In this document: positions 7,817 to 15,149 of the stretch, piece after piece
Numbering within the stretch: position 1 is the first letter of the stretch
Layout of the letters: each line of letters begins with the position of its first letter
Origin: Spirochaetota bacterium
GTDB lineage: Bacteria > Spirochaetota > JAGLSM01
Direction of reading: 5' to 3'
Length of the DNA stretch: 18,040 nt
Assembly: GCA_023135745.1 (NCBI GenBank)
Contig: JAGLSM010000004.1
Coordinates: forward strand, 1 to 18,040
The notes under the pieces: model-generated
The model's input: the letters and a program-made list of their open reading frames with translations, nothing else
What the model was told of the DNA's origin: nothing
Database searches by the model: none
Program-made: the position numbers and the translations under genes

Positions 7817-8425
7817 TTACAGGTAAAAAGCAACGCCTACAAGAGCACCGATTGTACCTATCTGTGTATACGGACGGTCAATATCGGATGCTACTGTGCC
7901 TGATGAGTCGGTGTATTTGTAATTGTATTTATAATCAGTCAAACCTAAACCTATTTCCATAAATAAAGAAATATGCTTATTGATAAAATACTCAGTTCCC
8001 AGGCGCAGGGAAAGTTCCATTATAGTGTAGTCTCTTTCTGTTATAGAACTGTCTGAAGCAGTGCTTTTCCTGCTTGCTTGTATGAATGACACCATTGGTC
8101 CAATGGAAACCTGCAGTCTGGCTGTGGGATTGAGATTGTAAAACAGTCCCAGGGAAGCGCCTATAGTTGAAGAGCTGTCATCAGATTGAGTACTCGAATC
8201 AAGATCTTTATTTACAGTGTCACTGGAATAGATCAGTACCGAGGGTTTAATGGTTATAGTACCAAGCTTTATCACCATACCGAGAAAGCCGAATTCAGAA
8301 GGCGCAAAATCTTCCTGGAATAATGAAGTTGCAAATGCTGTTATGCCTATATTGCCGGCAGAGTACCCGGCTGCTGTTACAGAAAATGTGGAAATTATAA
8401 GAAGTACTAAAAATATTTTTTTCAT
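7817..8425 (-). CDS. Outer-membrane beta-barrel protein, second of a tandem pair
   Basis: A 202-residue protein with signal peptide MKKIFLVLLIISTFSVTAAGYSA. Barrel-type strands follow (TITIKPSVLIYSS, ARLQVSIGPMVSFIQ, LSLRLGTEYFINKHISLFMEIGLGLTDY), ending in GALVGVAFYL. It aligns along most of its length with the neighbouring 8446-9117 product: KPS.L, Ser/Asp-rich loop, IGA.L...Y...P, F/LGTxYFxxxxxLFMxxxxGxT, FYL end. They are tandem duplicates. A ggag motif lies in the 20-nt gap before the start. It is likely co-transcribed from the promoter at 9149-9177. The function is unknown; probably an OmpW-like small channel or surface protein. Confidence 0.72.
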   Translation of the reverse strand: MKKIFLVLLIISTFSVTAAGYSAGNIGITAFATSLFQEDFAPSEFGFLGMVIKLGTITIKPSVLIYSSDTVNKDLDSSTQSDDSSSTIGASLGLFYNLNPTARLQVSIGPMVSFIQASRKSTASDSSITERDYTIMELSLRLGTEYFINKHISLFMEIGLGLTDYKYNYKYTDSSGTVASDIDRPYTQIGTIGALVGVAFYL

Positions 8426-8445
8426 GGGATTCTCCTTTCGCCGGT

Positions 8446-9117
8446 TTATAAGTAAAATATGACGCCGAAGCGGCCATATATACTTTGCATTGTTGTACTT
8501 GTATTCTCATCGTCATCGATAAGTGTGCCGCCGGAATCGTAATTCTTCGAAGTATACGTTGATGTCGTCATACCGAATGACAAATCCATGAACAGGGCGA
8601 ACCTGGTACCGAATGTGTATTGGGCGCCCAGTATGAGCTGGATTATCATTGTTGTGGTTTTTTTATCATCCCAAGCACCTGAGGTATCCCTATCCATATC
8701 GGAATAGATTAAATACTGAAAAGAGGGCCCTGCAAAAAGAGAGAACTTGTTTTGCGGGGAAAAATAGTAAAGAATGTCCAATTTTGCTCCAATATTGCTG
8801 ATGTCATCTGTTGACTCTTGAGTAGAGAGGTTGTCTTCATATTTATCTGTCTTGGAAATAAATAAAATTGAGGGTTTAACAGCCAGGGAACTTGAAACAT
8901 GTATAATCGCCCCAAGCCATTGATTGTAACCGTATTCGGATTCAATAGGGAATTTCCGTGCCAGAGAGCCTGTAAGACCGACTTTTCCTCCGGTAAGGGT
9001 TGCCAAGGTGCTGTCATTACCCCTTTTTTCATCTACTTTTTTACTGTCATCATCCTGTCCAAAAACAGGTGCAGCAACTAAAAGCAGAATAAAAAATAAC
9101 AAAAAACATTTTTTCAT
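8446..9117 (-). CDS. Outer-membrane beta-barrel protein, first of a tandem pair
   Basis: A 223-residue protein with signal peptide MKKCFLLFFILLLVAAPVFGQ and a charged post-cleavage stretch (DDDSKKVDEKRGND). Barrel-like strands follow (SLAVKPSILFISK, KLDILYYFSPQNKFSLFAGPSFQYLIY, QLILGAQYTFGTRFALFMDLSFGMTTS), ending in RFGVIFYL. It is a paralogue of the downstream barrel protein, with a more acidic N-terminus. ATG 9117 is preferred over the longer 9246 frame for two reasons: gaggagg lies six bases before it, and the consensus promoter lies between the two candidate starts. No enzymatic motif is visible. Confidence 0.75.
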   Translation of the reverse strand: MKKCFLLFFILLLVAAPVFGQDDDSKKVDEKRGNDSTLATLTGGKVGLTGSLARKFPIESEYGYNQWLGAIIHVSSSLAVKPSILFISKTDKYEDNLSTQESTDDISNIGAKLDILYYFSPQNKFSLFAGPSFQYLIYSDMDRDTSGAWDDKKTTTMIIQLILGAQYTFGTRFALFMDLSFGMTTSTYTSKNYDSGGTLIDDDENTSTTMQSIYGRFGVIFYL

Positions 9118-9148
9118 AAATGCCTCCTCTAAGATATTTTTTTTAACC

Positions 9149-9177
9149 ATTATAAAAATAGAAGTTGTTTTTGTCAA
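9149..9177 (-). promoter_or_regulatory. Consensus sigma-70 promoter for the barrel pair
   Basis: On the minus strand TTGACA (9172-9177) and TATAAT (9149-9154) are separated by exactly 17 nt, a full match to the sigma-70 consensus at both boxes. Transcription should begin near 9142, giving a leader of about 25 nt with gaggagg before the 9117 ATG. This predicts strong constitutive expression of the two barrel genes. Confidence 0.85.
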
Positions 9178-9285
9178 CAAATATGCAGTCTTTTTAAAGC
9201 AATTGCTATGGCAGAAGAAAAAAATGGTACTTATCATTATGGACATTCGTCTGGCCGGAGAAAGAATTCTCTGCAGCCAGTGTTT

Positions 9286-9702
9286 TTACTCACCGATTAT
9301 TTTGACCAGAACCCTTTTTTTTCTCTTTCCGTCGAATTCCCCATAGAATATTCGTTCCCAGGGACCGAAATCGAGTTTACCGTCAGAAATGGCTACTACA
9401 ACTTCACGGCCCATTATTGTTCTTTTTAAATGGGCATCGCCATTGTCTTCGTATCCGTTATGCTGATACCTTGAATAAGGTTTTTCCGGAGCAAGACCTT
9501 CAAGCCACTTCTCAAAATCGTTATGTAAGCCGGATTCATCATCATTAATAAAGACACTTGCTGTAATGTGCATCGCGTTACACAAGAGCAGTCCTTCAGT
9601 AATTTGGCTTTCAGCAAGGCATTTTTCTACTTCGCCTGTTATGTTAATCAGCTGTCTTCTGCTGCTTGTATTAAACCAGAGTTCTTTTTTGTAAGATTTC
9701 AT
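9286..9702 (-). CDS. yjbQ: YjbQ/UPF0047 family protein
   Basis: A 138-residue single-domain protein of the YjbQ (UPF0047) family. Family blocks are [17 protein letters not shown] (about 38-54), with the conserved histidine that lines the pocket, [13 protein letters not shown], the [19 protein letters not shown] segment, and the [11 protein letters not shown] closing strand. The cellular role is unsettled; weak thiamine-phosphate-synthase activity has been reported for E. coli YjbQ. An aaggagata lies just before the ATG and overlaps the end of the TauE-like gene 10 nt upstream, so they form a two-gene operon. The last 22 codons are duplicated at 6435-6505. Confidence 0.9.
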   Translation of the reverse strand: MKSYKKELWFNTSSRRQLINITGEVEKCLAESQITEGLLLCNAMHITASVFINDDESGLHNDFEKWLEGLAPEKPYSRYQHNGYEDNGDAHLKRTIMGREVVVAISDGKLDFGPWERIFYGEFDGKRKKRVLVKIIGE

Positions 9703-9712
9703 GTTATCTCCT

Positions 9713-10072
9713 TTACTTAAAAAACATTCTAATTGAAACGAGCATTAAAAACGCGGCAAATATTTTGCGTAAGAGGTTAGGGTGAATTTTCATCGCAAGT
9801 TTGCTTCCAAAAAAACCTCCTATGAAAAAACAAACGGCAATGATTATTGCGGCTTTGAGATTAGTATGCCCGGCTTTATAGTATTCAATAGCTGCTAAAA
9901 GACCAATTGGCGGAACCATAAGCAATAATGTTGTGCCCTGTGCTATTTTTTGCTCAAAACCAAAGATATATATCAGAGCCGGTATCATGATGATTGCTCC
10001 GCCAATACCCAAAAGTCCGCTCATTATTCCGGCAATTATACCAATGAGAGCAAATCCCAATATTTCCATCAT
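9713..10072 (-). CDS. Half-size TauE/SafE-type membrane transporter
   Basis: A 119-residue inner-membrane protein with about four hydrophobic segments. The N-terminal signature [24 protein letters not shown] is typical of the TauE/SafE (DUF81) sulfite/organosulfonate exporter family, followed by the A-x-G-TTL and GGFFGSKLA blocks. Usual members have two such repeats (about 250 residues, eight helices). This gene encodes one repeat only, so the protein would have to dimerise. I see no continuation of the family sequence upstream that would suggest a frameshift. Adjacent ATG codons lie at 10072 and 10069, with no clear Shine-Dalgarno. A TATAAT lies only a few bases before the start, so a leaderless transcript is possible. 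The anion carried is unknown. Confidence 0.82.
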   Translation of the reverse strand: MMEILGFALIGIIAGIMSGLLGIGGAIIMIPALIYIFGFEQKIAQGTTLLLMVPPIGLLAAIEYYKAGHTNLKAAIIIAVCFFIGGFFGSKLAMKIHPNLLRKIFAAFLMLVSIRMFFK

Positions 10073-10206
10073 ACGTAAATTATAAAGAAATTTTATAAAA
10101 TAGGATAATTATTAGCTAAATATTATGCTGATTATGCTTTTATTGATGTTTTTAGCAGAGATTTTGAATTAAAATGTAAAATACCGATGATATTAGTGGT
10201 TCTGAT

Positions 10207-10235
10207 TTGACAGATTAAGAAATAAATGCTATTGT
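10207..10235 (+). promoter_or_regulatory. Promoter for the CheX-like gene
   Basis: TTGACA at 10207-10212, a 17-nt spacer and TATTGT at 10230-10235, with a TGc extension directly before the -10 box. This predicts a start near 10242 and a leader of about 18 nt before the 10260 ATG. Confidence 0.6.
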
Positions 10236-10259
10236 AAGAAAAAAACAAAAGAATATATT

Positions 10260-10739
10260 ATGCAAGCACATAAAAATTTAATTAAAGCGGTTATTGACGG
10301 GACCAAAGAAATATTTTCCGGTCAGGGGTTTGACGTTACAAATGAGCTTCCTGTAACGGCATTGGCCGGGGAAGTTGCCAATCAGATAACTATCCTTTTG
10401 AGTTTTAATACCGATATTTCAGGTATTTTATGCTTTAAATGCAGCATTGAATTTGGGGGAGCTTTTTGCAGCCATCTGTTTGGTGATCCCGGTTATGATG
10501 ATGATTATGAGATTTTACAGGGTACTATGTCTGAACTGTTAAACTGGATTTCCGGCGGTATCCAGAGATCATACGTCGGTGAGCCGAGGATCGATATTTC
10601 AACACCCTCTGTTTTTATAATTGAAGAAATTTTGCCTGTTTCTCAGTCAAATGAAGAAATGACTCTAGTATGGTTTAACTATAATGGACACAGGTTTTCA
10701 ATTGAAATAATGCTTGATGAAGATAAAAAGACCTATTAA
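10260..10739 (+). CDS. CheX-like chemotaxis phosphatase
   Basis: A 159-residue cytoplasmic protein resembling the CheC/CheX/FliY family, which dephosphorylates CheY-P. It has one copy of the ExxN phosphatase signature in QGTMSELLNWISGG (Glu92, Asn95), followed by a Gly-rich turn, as in CheX. The upstream VNQITILLSF-type and SGILCFKCS strands fit the CheX fold. CheX serves as the CheY-P phosphatase in spirochaetes, which lack CheZ. No other chemotaxis gene is nearby, so it may act on a remote CheY or another receiver protein. No strong Shine-Dalgarno is present. Its stop overlaps the stop of the converging ttcA-like gene by a few bases. Confidence 0.75.
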   Translation: MQAHKNLIKAVIDGTKEIFSGQGFDVTNELPVTALAGEVANQITILLSFNTDISGILCFKCSIEFGGAFCSHLFGDPGYDDDYEILQGTMSELLNWISGGIQRSYVGEPRIDISTPSVFIIEEILPVSQSNEEMTLVWFNYNGHRFSIEIMLDEDKKTY

Positions 10740-11470
10740 TCTTTCTTAACCGGGCGTGGAAGATAATCCGTTAAAATGTTACCCATAGCTTTAAAAATAT
10801 TATCCCGTATATCGCCATGTTCTTCTACCAGTTTTGATATTGTATCGCGCATTGCCCGTCGTTTTGATTTTTCTCCATAATCACATGTGCATACAAGACG
10901 GCTTATTCCAAGTTCCTCGATAAATTCTATAATTTCATGTTCTTTTACAAGGGCAAGCGGACGGATGATTTTTTGGGGATATTTTTCATACTGCATGGCA
11001 GGCATCATGGTTGAAAGCTCCGCTTTAAAAATCATGTTCATAAAAAATGTTTCCAGGATATCGTCCATGTGATGGCCAAAGGCAATCTTGTTAAAGTTGT
11101 GTTTTTGAGCATATTTTAGAAGTTCATGTCTCCGCTGAGTTGAACACCAGTAACAATTCATCTTTTTTTCGGGTTTCAGACGTTTTAAAACGGAAATATT
11201 CAGGATTTCGTAATCAACTCCCCATTTTTTTAATAAATACTCGACTTTTGATTTATTTTCATCTTTATTAACGTCAGTTTGTATATGGATTGCTTTAATG
11301 TGAAAAGGGAAGGGTAGCCCTTTTTGCTGAAGCATCAGGTGATGGAGAAGGGTCATTGAATCCTTGCCTCCGGATACCGCAACCAGGACTCTGTCCCCTT
11401 TGTTTATAAGATTGTAATCAAAAATGGCAGTTGCCATTCTTCTTGATATTTTTCGTTTAATTTTAGACAT
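10736..11470 (-). CDS. ttcA: TtcA-type tRNA thiolation ATPase (PP-loop)
   Basis: A 244-residue ATP-pyrophosphatase-fold enzyme. The PP-loop VAVSGGKDSMTLL (SGGKDS 33-38) binds ATP. A CYWC pair (Cys106, Cys109) and C-T-C (Cys194/Cys196) provide the cysteines that hold an iron-sulfur cluster in TtcA. FGHHMDDILETFFMNM is the family's second signature. TtcA makes 2-thiocytidine at position 32 of certain tRNAs. The protein is shorter than E. coli TtcA, and TtcA-like subfamilies act on other tRNA positions, so the exact base is not certain. An aggaag motif precedes ATG 11470. TTGATA/TATAAG boxes at 11508-11513 and 11486-11491 are a possible promoter with a very short leader. The 3' end converges on the CheX-like gene. 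Confidence 0.85.
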   Translation of the reverse strand: MSKIKRKISRRMATAIFDYNLINKGDRVLVAVSGGKDSMTLLHHLMLQQKGLPFPFHIKAIHIQTDVNKDENKSKVEYLLKKWGVDYEILNISVLKRLKPEKKMNCYWCSTQRRHELLKYAQKHNFNKIAFGHHMDDILETFFMNMIFKAELSTMMPAMQYEKYPQKIIRPLALVKEHEIIEFIEELGISRLVCTCDYGEKSKRRAMRDTISKLVEEHGDIRDNIFKAMGNILTDYLPRPVKKD

Positions 11471-11516
11471 TGATCTTCCTGTTGACTTATAGTCTTTTTT
11501 GAGTTTTTATCAATTC

Positions 11517-11543
11517 CCACCTAACCCTTCCCTGGAAGGGAAG
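11517..11543 (-). repeat. Hairpin repeat, copy A
   Basis: Read on the minus strand: cttcccttccagggaagggt followed by tagg. The cttccctt / aagggaag arms fold into a tight hairpin, followed by the gggttagg tail shared with copies at 11733, 13446 and 15374. It is inverted relative to the other three. It lies just upstream of the ttcA-like gene's promoter region, within the 313-nt gene-free interval 11471-11783. Confidence 0.7.
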
Positions 11544-11554
11544 CGTTATCAGCT

Positions 11555-11600
11555 AAATTACATTTATAATGTTTTATTAACCATTATAAATGTAAAATTT
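11555..11600. repeat. AT-rich inverted repeat
   Basis: A 12-bp perfect stem, acatttataatg (11560-11571) with cattataaatgt (11582-11593), extends on both sides through aaatt/aattt around a 10-nt loop. It has no GC content to act as a normal terminator. It lies between hairpin repeats A and B, so this spacer consists largely of inverted-repeat DNA and may be a small decayed mobile element or a regulator-binding site. Confidence 0.55.
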
Positions 11601-11732
11601 AATTTTTTCTTACGTAAATTTCAAATAACATGCTATTATCATAAAAAATAGCGGCATTATTTACATGGAATTATAAGTAGTATTAAAATATTCTTTGATA
11701 GATATAGAAAAATTATTATGTAGCAGTTCTCC

Positions 11733-11767
11733 ATTCCCTCTAAGGGAAGGGAGATAGAGGGTTAGGT
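11733..11767 (+). repeat. Hairpin repeat, copy B
   Basis: ttccct-ct-aagggaa forms a short hairpin, followed by gggagatagagggttaggt. This is the same arm-and-tail plan as the other copies but more diverged. It ends only a few bases before the ribosome binding site (agggag) of the 510-residue protein gene, so it will lie in or near that mRNA leader. Confidence 0.65.
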
Positions 11768-11783
11768 AAATAGGGAGTTAATT

Positions 11784-13316
11784 ATGAAAAAAGCAAAAAT
11801 TATCTTTATAATAAGCATCGTATTATTCTCAAACAGCTGGATAAGGGTTTTTTGGCAGACATTGACAAAAGTGCCGCCGGCCCAAAATATGACGTATCAG
11901 ACGGGAAACGGTGCCAAGTGGCTGGATAAGGGTTATCCGCATACAAGATATCCCCGAATTATTGATGGTAATTCCGTGTGGATATATGCCATGTATGAAA
12001 AGGATACAGGTGGTAAAAAATCAGGATTTATACGTTTTGATCTTAAAAGCGGAATTGCGCAAATGAGATGGCAGTTTCCCGGTAAAAGCCGTTATGGAAG
12101 TATATTGGGAGTTGCAAAACATAAGAACGGGGAGATAGCTGTACTATGGAATGAACATATGGGAAAGGTCCGGGTGGATATTATGCTTCTGCGCGGAGGG
12201 CTGAAGAGTCTCGGATTTGTACCGGTTAAAAAACCCAATATGAGTTTCATAGGGTTTGACTGGGTGAATGGGCGGATCGAAGTTGCTCAAGGCGATTATA
12301 AACAACGAAGTACTTATATTTATCGCAATACTAAAAAAGACAGTTGGTCAGAGCGTAGTATCTCATGGGCGGGACACTACAATTTCAGGACTATGCCGAC
12401 ACTTGCCATGTATAATAAGGGAAAATGGGAAACTATTTTTACTCAATGGGAATTGAAAAAAAGAAATGAGTTTTACTCTGCTTCAGTTTTCAAATACAGG
12501 CAAGGTGATAGAACATCTGAAAAAATCGGCATAGTTAAAATAAAAAGTTATAATGTACATCATCTGGTTGACGGTGCCCCGGGTAATATGATATCCGGGC
12601 TTCATTACACTAAGCAGAATTTTCAACTTAAAGATGGAAAAATAGTAAAAATTAAACCTGGAACAATTGCTTCTAAATTAAAAAAAGTTCATCTTGATAC
12701 CTATAAGAGTACATTCATAATTCGTCCCGGACATCTTGAACGTCAGTTTATGTGGAAGTCTGAGTATGGCAGGAATTTAGTGATAAAGCTTGGAGTTCGT
12801 GAAATAAGATTAATGTTTAAACGTTCATCAAAGGCCCGCAACGTGAGAAGAGCGCTTTTTCTTTCAAATAGCGGTAAACCTGTGGTTGGTCCTGTAGTAG
12901 AGAGTTTTCGTTTCAGGGGCAGCTATCCTGTGCTTATCCCGGCGGGGGACGGAGGTGTGTGGATTTTAGGAACCTTCGGGTACTATGTAAAGGTTGATAA
13001 AAACTTAAAATGTACTGATGCTCCCGGTTTTTTGGTACGATACGCGAGGGTCATTGCGAGTTTTGGATCACGGGCCGCGCAATACGACGATTTTTATCTC
13101 GATGCTCCTTTGTTTAAAAAGCTTGCAATGCCTGTTCTGCATTTTTTGCTGCCGCTCTTATGGCTGATTATTTATGTTGTTGGTTTATTTAGCGGGAAGA
13201 ATAAGGAAGATAAAAAGGTCGATTTATTCGAACGTATGCGGAATGTTTCTATAGCATATATTGTTATTTGGGTTGGATATGCTTATTGGTTCTGGAAGGT
13301 TACGATTAATTTTTAG
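11784..13316 (+). CDS. Membrane-anchored protein of unknown function
   Basis: A 510-residue protein I do not recognise. It has an N-terminal hydrophobic segment (about 4-24: KIIFIISIVLFSNSWIRVFW) that is an anchor or uncleaved signal. A long, basic, Trp/Tyr/Gly-rich extracytoplasmic region follows (about 30-440). Two C-terminal transmembrane helices (about 447-470 and 489-507) are joined by a charged loop (SGKNKEDKKVDLFERM). The middle region has recurring strand-turn units such as VWIYAMYEKDTGG, GEIAVLWNEHMGK and GGVWILGTFGYYVKVD, suggestive of a beta-propeller, but no known repeat is clear. agggag precedes the ATG. No partner gene is adjacent and repeats lie on both sides. Confidence 0.6.
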   Translation: MKKAKIIFIISIVLFSNSWIRVFWQTLTKVPPAQNMTYQTGNGAKWLDKGYPHTRYPRIIDGNSVWIYAMYEKDTGGKKSGFIRFDLKSGIAQMRWQFPGKSRYGSILGVAKHKNGEIAVLWNEHMGKVRVDIMLLRGGLKSLGFVPVKKPNMSFIGFDWVNGRIEVAQGDYKQRSTYIYRNTKKDSWSERSISWAGHYNFRTMPTLAMYNKGKWETIFTQWELKKRNEFYSASVFKYRQGDRTSEKIGIVKIKSYNVHHLVDGAPGNMISGLHYTKQNFQLKDGKIVKIKPGTIASKLKKVHLDTYKSTFIIRPGHLERQFMWKSEYGRNLVIKLGVREIRLMFKRSSKARNVRRALFLSNSGKPVVGPVVESFRFRGSYPVLIPAGDGGVWILGTFGYYVKVDKNLKCTDAPGFLVRYARVIASFGSRAAQYDDFYLDAPLFKKLAMPVLHFLLPLLWLIIYVVGLFSGKNKEDKKVDLFERMRNVSIAYIVIWVGYAYWFWKVTINF

Positions 13317-13398
13317 GGGTAGGGATAGAACGCGGATTTTACGGATTGCTTGTGCTGAGCTTGTAGTGAGCAGAGTCGAACTGCGCAGTCGAAGTAAA
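13317..13398. repeat. Dispersed-repeat-like spacer
   Basis: This starts the 420-nt gene-free stretch before the small lipoprotein gene. It contains acgcggatttt, which recurs as cgcggattttgtttt at 13408 and 15510 (and with one change at 15272). A GC-richer segment with the perfect palindrome actgcgcagt and repeated gtcgaa words follows. That composition is unlike the AT-rich neighbours and typical of intergenic repeat DNA. No gene is supported here. Confidence 0.5.
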
Positions 13399-13562
13399 CA
13401 GATTTTCGCGGATTTTGTTTTAGGGTTTTTGAATGTACATAATCATTCTTGAGTTTCCCTTCCCTGCGATAGCGAATGAGGGAAGGGATAGGGATAGGGT
13501 TAGGTTGGAACAAAGGAAAATTAATCAAAAAATTATGATACTTGTGAGGCTTATTTATTTCA
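13399..13562 (+). repeat. Long direct repeat, left copy (C)
   Basis: It begins agattttcgcggattttg and ends ttatttatttca. The core 13429-13562 matches 15352-15469 with only two substitutions outside two small indels: a 10-nt insert in the hairpin loop and a 6-nt atagggat-type duplication here. It includes the hairpin tcccttccct...agggaaggga and the gggttagg tail. With the right copy it brackets the small lipoprotein gene and the mobile mystery A/B pair. Confidence 0.85.
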
Positions 13563-13686
13563 GGATATTCTTTTAAGTTTGTTTTTCGCCAAGCCGCAAA
13601 GGAAGAGGTTCAGAATTTTTATTTGATATGAAGTGAATTTATTAGGGTTTGCTAAAGTAAATATAAAATATAACCATTCATGAAAA

Positions 13687-13714
13687 TTCACATTTTTGCG
13701 ATATGTTTTATAAT
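13687..13714 (+). promoter_or_regulatory. Promoter for the small lipoprotein gene
   Basis: TTCACA (13687-13692), a 16-nt spacer and a perfect TATAAT (13709-13714). The predicted start is near 13721, about 16 nt before the 13737 ATG, with aaggtg as a plausible ribosome binding site. Confidence 0.5.
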
Positions 13715-13736
13715 GAAGTAAACAAGGTGCTAAAAA

Positions 13737-14036
13737 ATGTACAAGTATTTCTTAATTATAGTAATATTTATTCTTTCATCCTGTTGTATACCAGATGAAG
13801 ATAGTTATTCAGTGTTTACATCTGTTCGTAACGATACTCTTTTCAAAATAAGAATTACTGAGATTGAAGGTTATTGTTTATTCGTTAGCGAGGATGATAT
13901 AACCATTATCGATCCTTTATCTTCTGAAACTATTATCTGTGATTCAGGATGTGTTTATAAGGCTTATTTGAATGATACACTTTTATCTACATTCGAACTT
14001 TATACTGATATTAGCATTACTTGGATAATTGATTGA
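13737..14036 (+). CDS. Small predicted lipoprotein of unknown function
   Basis: A 99-residue protein with a short signal peptide and lipobox MYKYFLIIVIFILSSC, with Cys16 followed by a second Cys. The mature part is acidic and strand-rich, with two further cysteines in IICDSGCVYKAYL. It may form a small beta-sandwich; no family is recognised. It lies inside the segment bracketed by the long direct repeats, facing the Fic gene (stops about 11 nt apart). Its own promoter precedes it. The low GC and short length leave some doubt, but the signal peptide, lipobox and promoter all agree. Confidence 0.6.
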   Translation: MYKYFLIIVIFILSSCCIPDEDSYSVFTSVRNDTLFKIRITEIEGYCLFVSEDDITIIDPLSSETIICDSGCVYKAYLNDTLLSTFELYTDISITWIID

Positions 14037-14047
14037 ATTGTTATAAC

Positions 14048-14641
14048 TTACGATTTTGCAAATTCCAAAAGGGGTTGATAATCAAATTTATCTGCCGTAT
14101 AGAGCGCTTGTAAATATCGATTTCTGTTGTCTGAAGAACTCGTTAGTTCCTTGCTGCCCCAGGTGAACGGGGATTTAGAAAAAACATTTTGCAGCATCAG
14201 GTCCGCCATTAATCTGGCATGTCTGCCGTTGCCGTTAATAAATGGGTGTATGGAAACAAGCATATGATGAAATCGGACAGCAATTTCATCTTCGGGATAA
14301 GTTTTTTCCTTTATCCGGAAACGGATAGTATCACAAAGATTTTTTAAATTTGTAGGAATGCTATGCCAGGGATCACCAATATTTTTTTGACTTTGTCTGA
14401 ATTTGCCTGCCCATTTCCATACTCTGTCAAACATTCTTTTATGGACTTGCTTGATGAAACTTTCATTTAATATGTTTTTTGGTTTATGTTCTTCATACCA
14501 GACAATGGCTTCACTAATGTTTTCCTGCTCCCAGCGGTTGAGTTCACGCTGGTTGGTAATGTGAGTCAATAACAAGTCTTCAATTTCATTTGAATCAAGA
14601 GGTGTTGCTCCGGGTGGATAATTAAACTGCATCATTTTCAT
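14048..14641 (-). CDS. Fic-family protein, mobile mystery protein B type
   Basis: A 197-residue Fic-domain protein. Fic enzymes transfer AMP or related groups from nucleotides onto target proteins. The catalytic loop reads HPFINGNGRHAR (His132 to Arg143), with Asn where most Fic proteins have the Mg-binding Asp/Glu; an Asn here is, to my knowledge, usual in the mobile mystery B subfamily. An N-terminal segment THITNQRELNRWEQ (26-39) resembles the auto-inhibitory helix (S/TxxxE), so activity may be self-restrained. It overlaps the upstream HTH gene by 20 nt, as expected for the A/B pair. Part of its sequence recurs as a decayed fragment at 15473-15510. Confidence 0.88.
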   Translation of the reverse strand: MKMMQFNYPPGATPLDSNEIEDLLLTHITNQRELNRWEQENISEAIVWYEEHKPKNILNESFIKQVHKRMFDRVWKWAGKFRQSQKNIGDPWHSIPTNLKNLCDTIRFRIKEKTYPEDEIAVRFHHMLVSIHPFINGNGRHARLMADLMLQNVFSKSPFTWGSKELTSSSDNRNRYLQALYTADKFDYQPLLEFAKS

Positions 14642-15098
14642 CCCACAGCGATTTAGGCATTATGTTAATTATTTCTTCAATTTCTTCTTTTAATGCGTCT
14701 TCCTTATCTTTCTCGCTGAGCTGCTGGTTTTCAAGGGACATGGTTTGGTTGACCCGGTTAAAGCGTCTTTTGGCAACTAATTCGGCTCTGTTGCCGATTG
14801 TCTGTTTTAGGCTTGTTTGTGGGATAAAACCGCAAACAAATACGCAGTCAAGGGCTTCTGCCACCCGGTGCATTGTTTTGATTGTTATTTTTCCTTCGAT
14901 TTCATCCTGTTCAATGCGTGTTATTCTTTGCTTACTTGACTTGAGCCGTGAAGCAAGCTGTGAGCCTGTCATACCCAGCGCTTCACGGATAGCACGTACC
15001 CACCCCTTTGTTGGAGGTGTGGCTGTTTTTAGGGCATCAAATCTATTCAGGCTTTTATCCAGTTGTTCAATTATCAGTTTTTTATCTCTTGGACGCAT
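14622..15098 (-). CDS. HTH regulator, mobile mystery protein A type
   Basis: A 158-residue protein with an Xre/Cro-type helix-turn-helix at about 33-85: GWVRAIREALGMTGSQLASR, then KQRITRIEQDEIEGKITIKTMHRVAEALDC. N-terminal RPRDKKLIIEQLDKSLNRFD and C-terminal FVCGFIPQTSLKQTI followed by ARL-like and RV-x-x-TM-x-LE-x-Q blocks match mobile mystery protein A. That protein is the upstream partner always found with the Fic protein B, often in mobile-element contexts. aaggag lies seven bases before ATG 15098. It probably represses its own promoter and acts as antidote or regulator for the Fic partner; this role is inferred from toxin-antitoxin-like organisation. Confidence 0.86.
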   Translation of the reverse strand: MRPRDKKLIIEQLDKSLNRFDALKTATPPTKGWVRAIREALGMTGSQLASRLKSSKQRITRIEQDEIEGKITIKTMHRVAEALDCVFVCGFIPQTSLKQTIGNRAELVAKRRFNRVNQTMSLENQQLSEKDKEDALKEEIEEIINIMPKSLWDENDAV

Positions 15099-15149
15099 AC
15101 TGGACTCCTTCGTAATTTAAAAACAGATAGATTTTGTTCAAATACTTAC

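Noticed and set aside
9118..9246. 43-residue N-terminal extension of the first barrel protein
   Set aside because: A consensus promoter and gaggagg lie inside it; the signal peptide begins at ATG 9117.
13313..13528. 71-residue minus-strand frame over repeat C
   Set aside because: It translates the direct repeat; the similar frame over copy D reflects DNA-level duplication, not a conserved gene.
14662..15120. 152-residue + frame
   Set aside because: Antisense shadow of the HTH gene, which has clear family motifs and a ribosome binding site.
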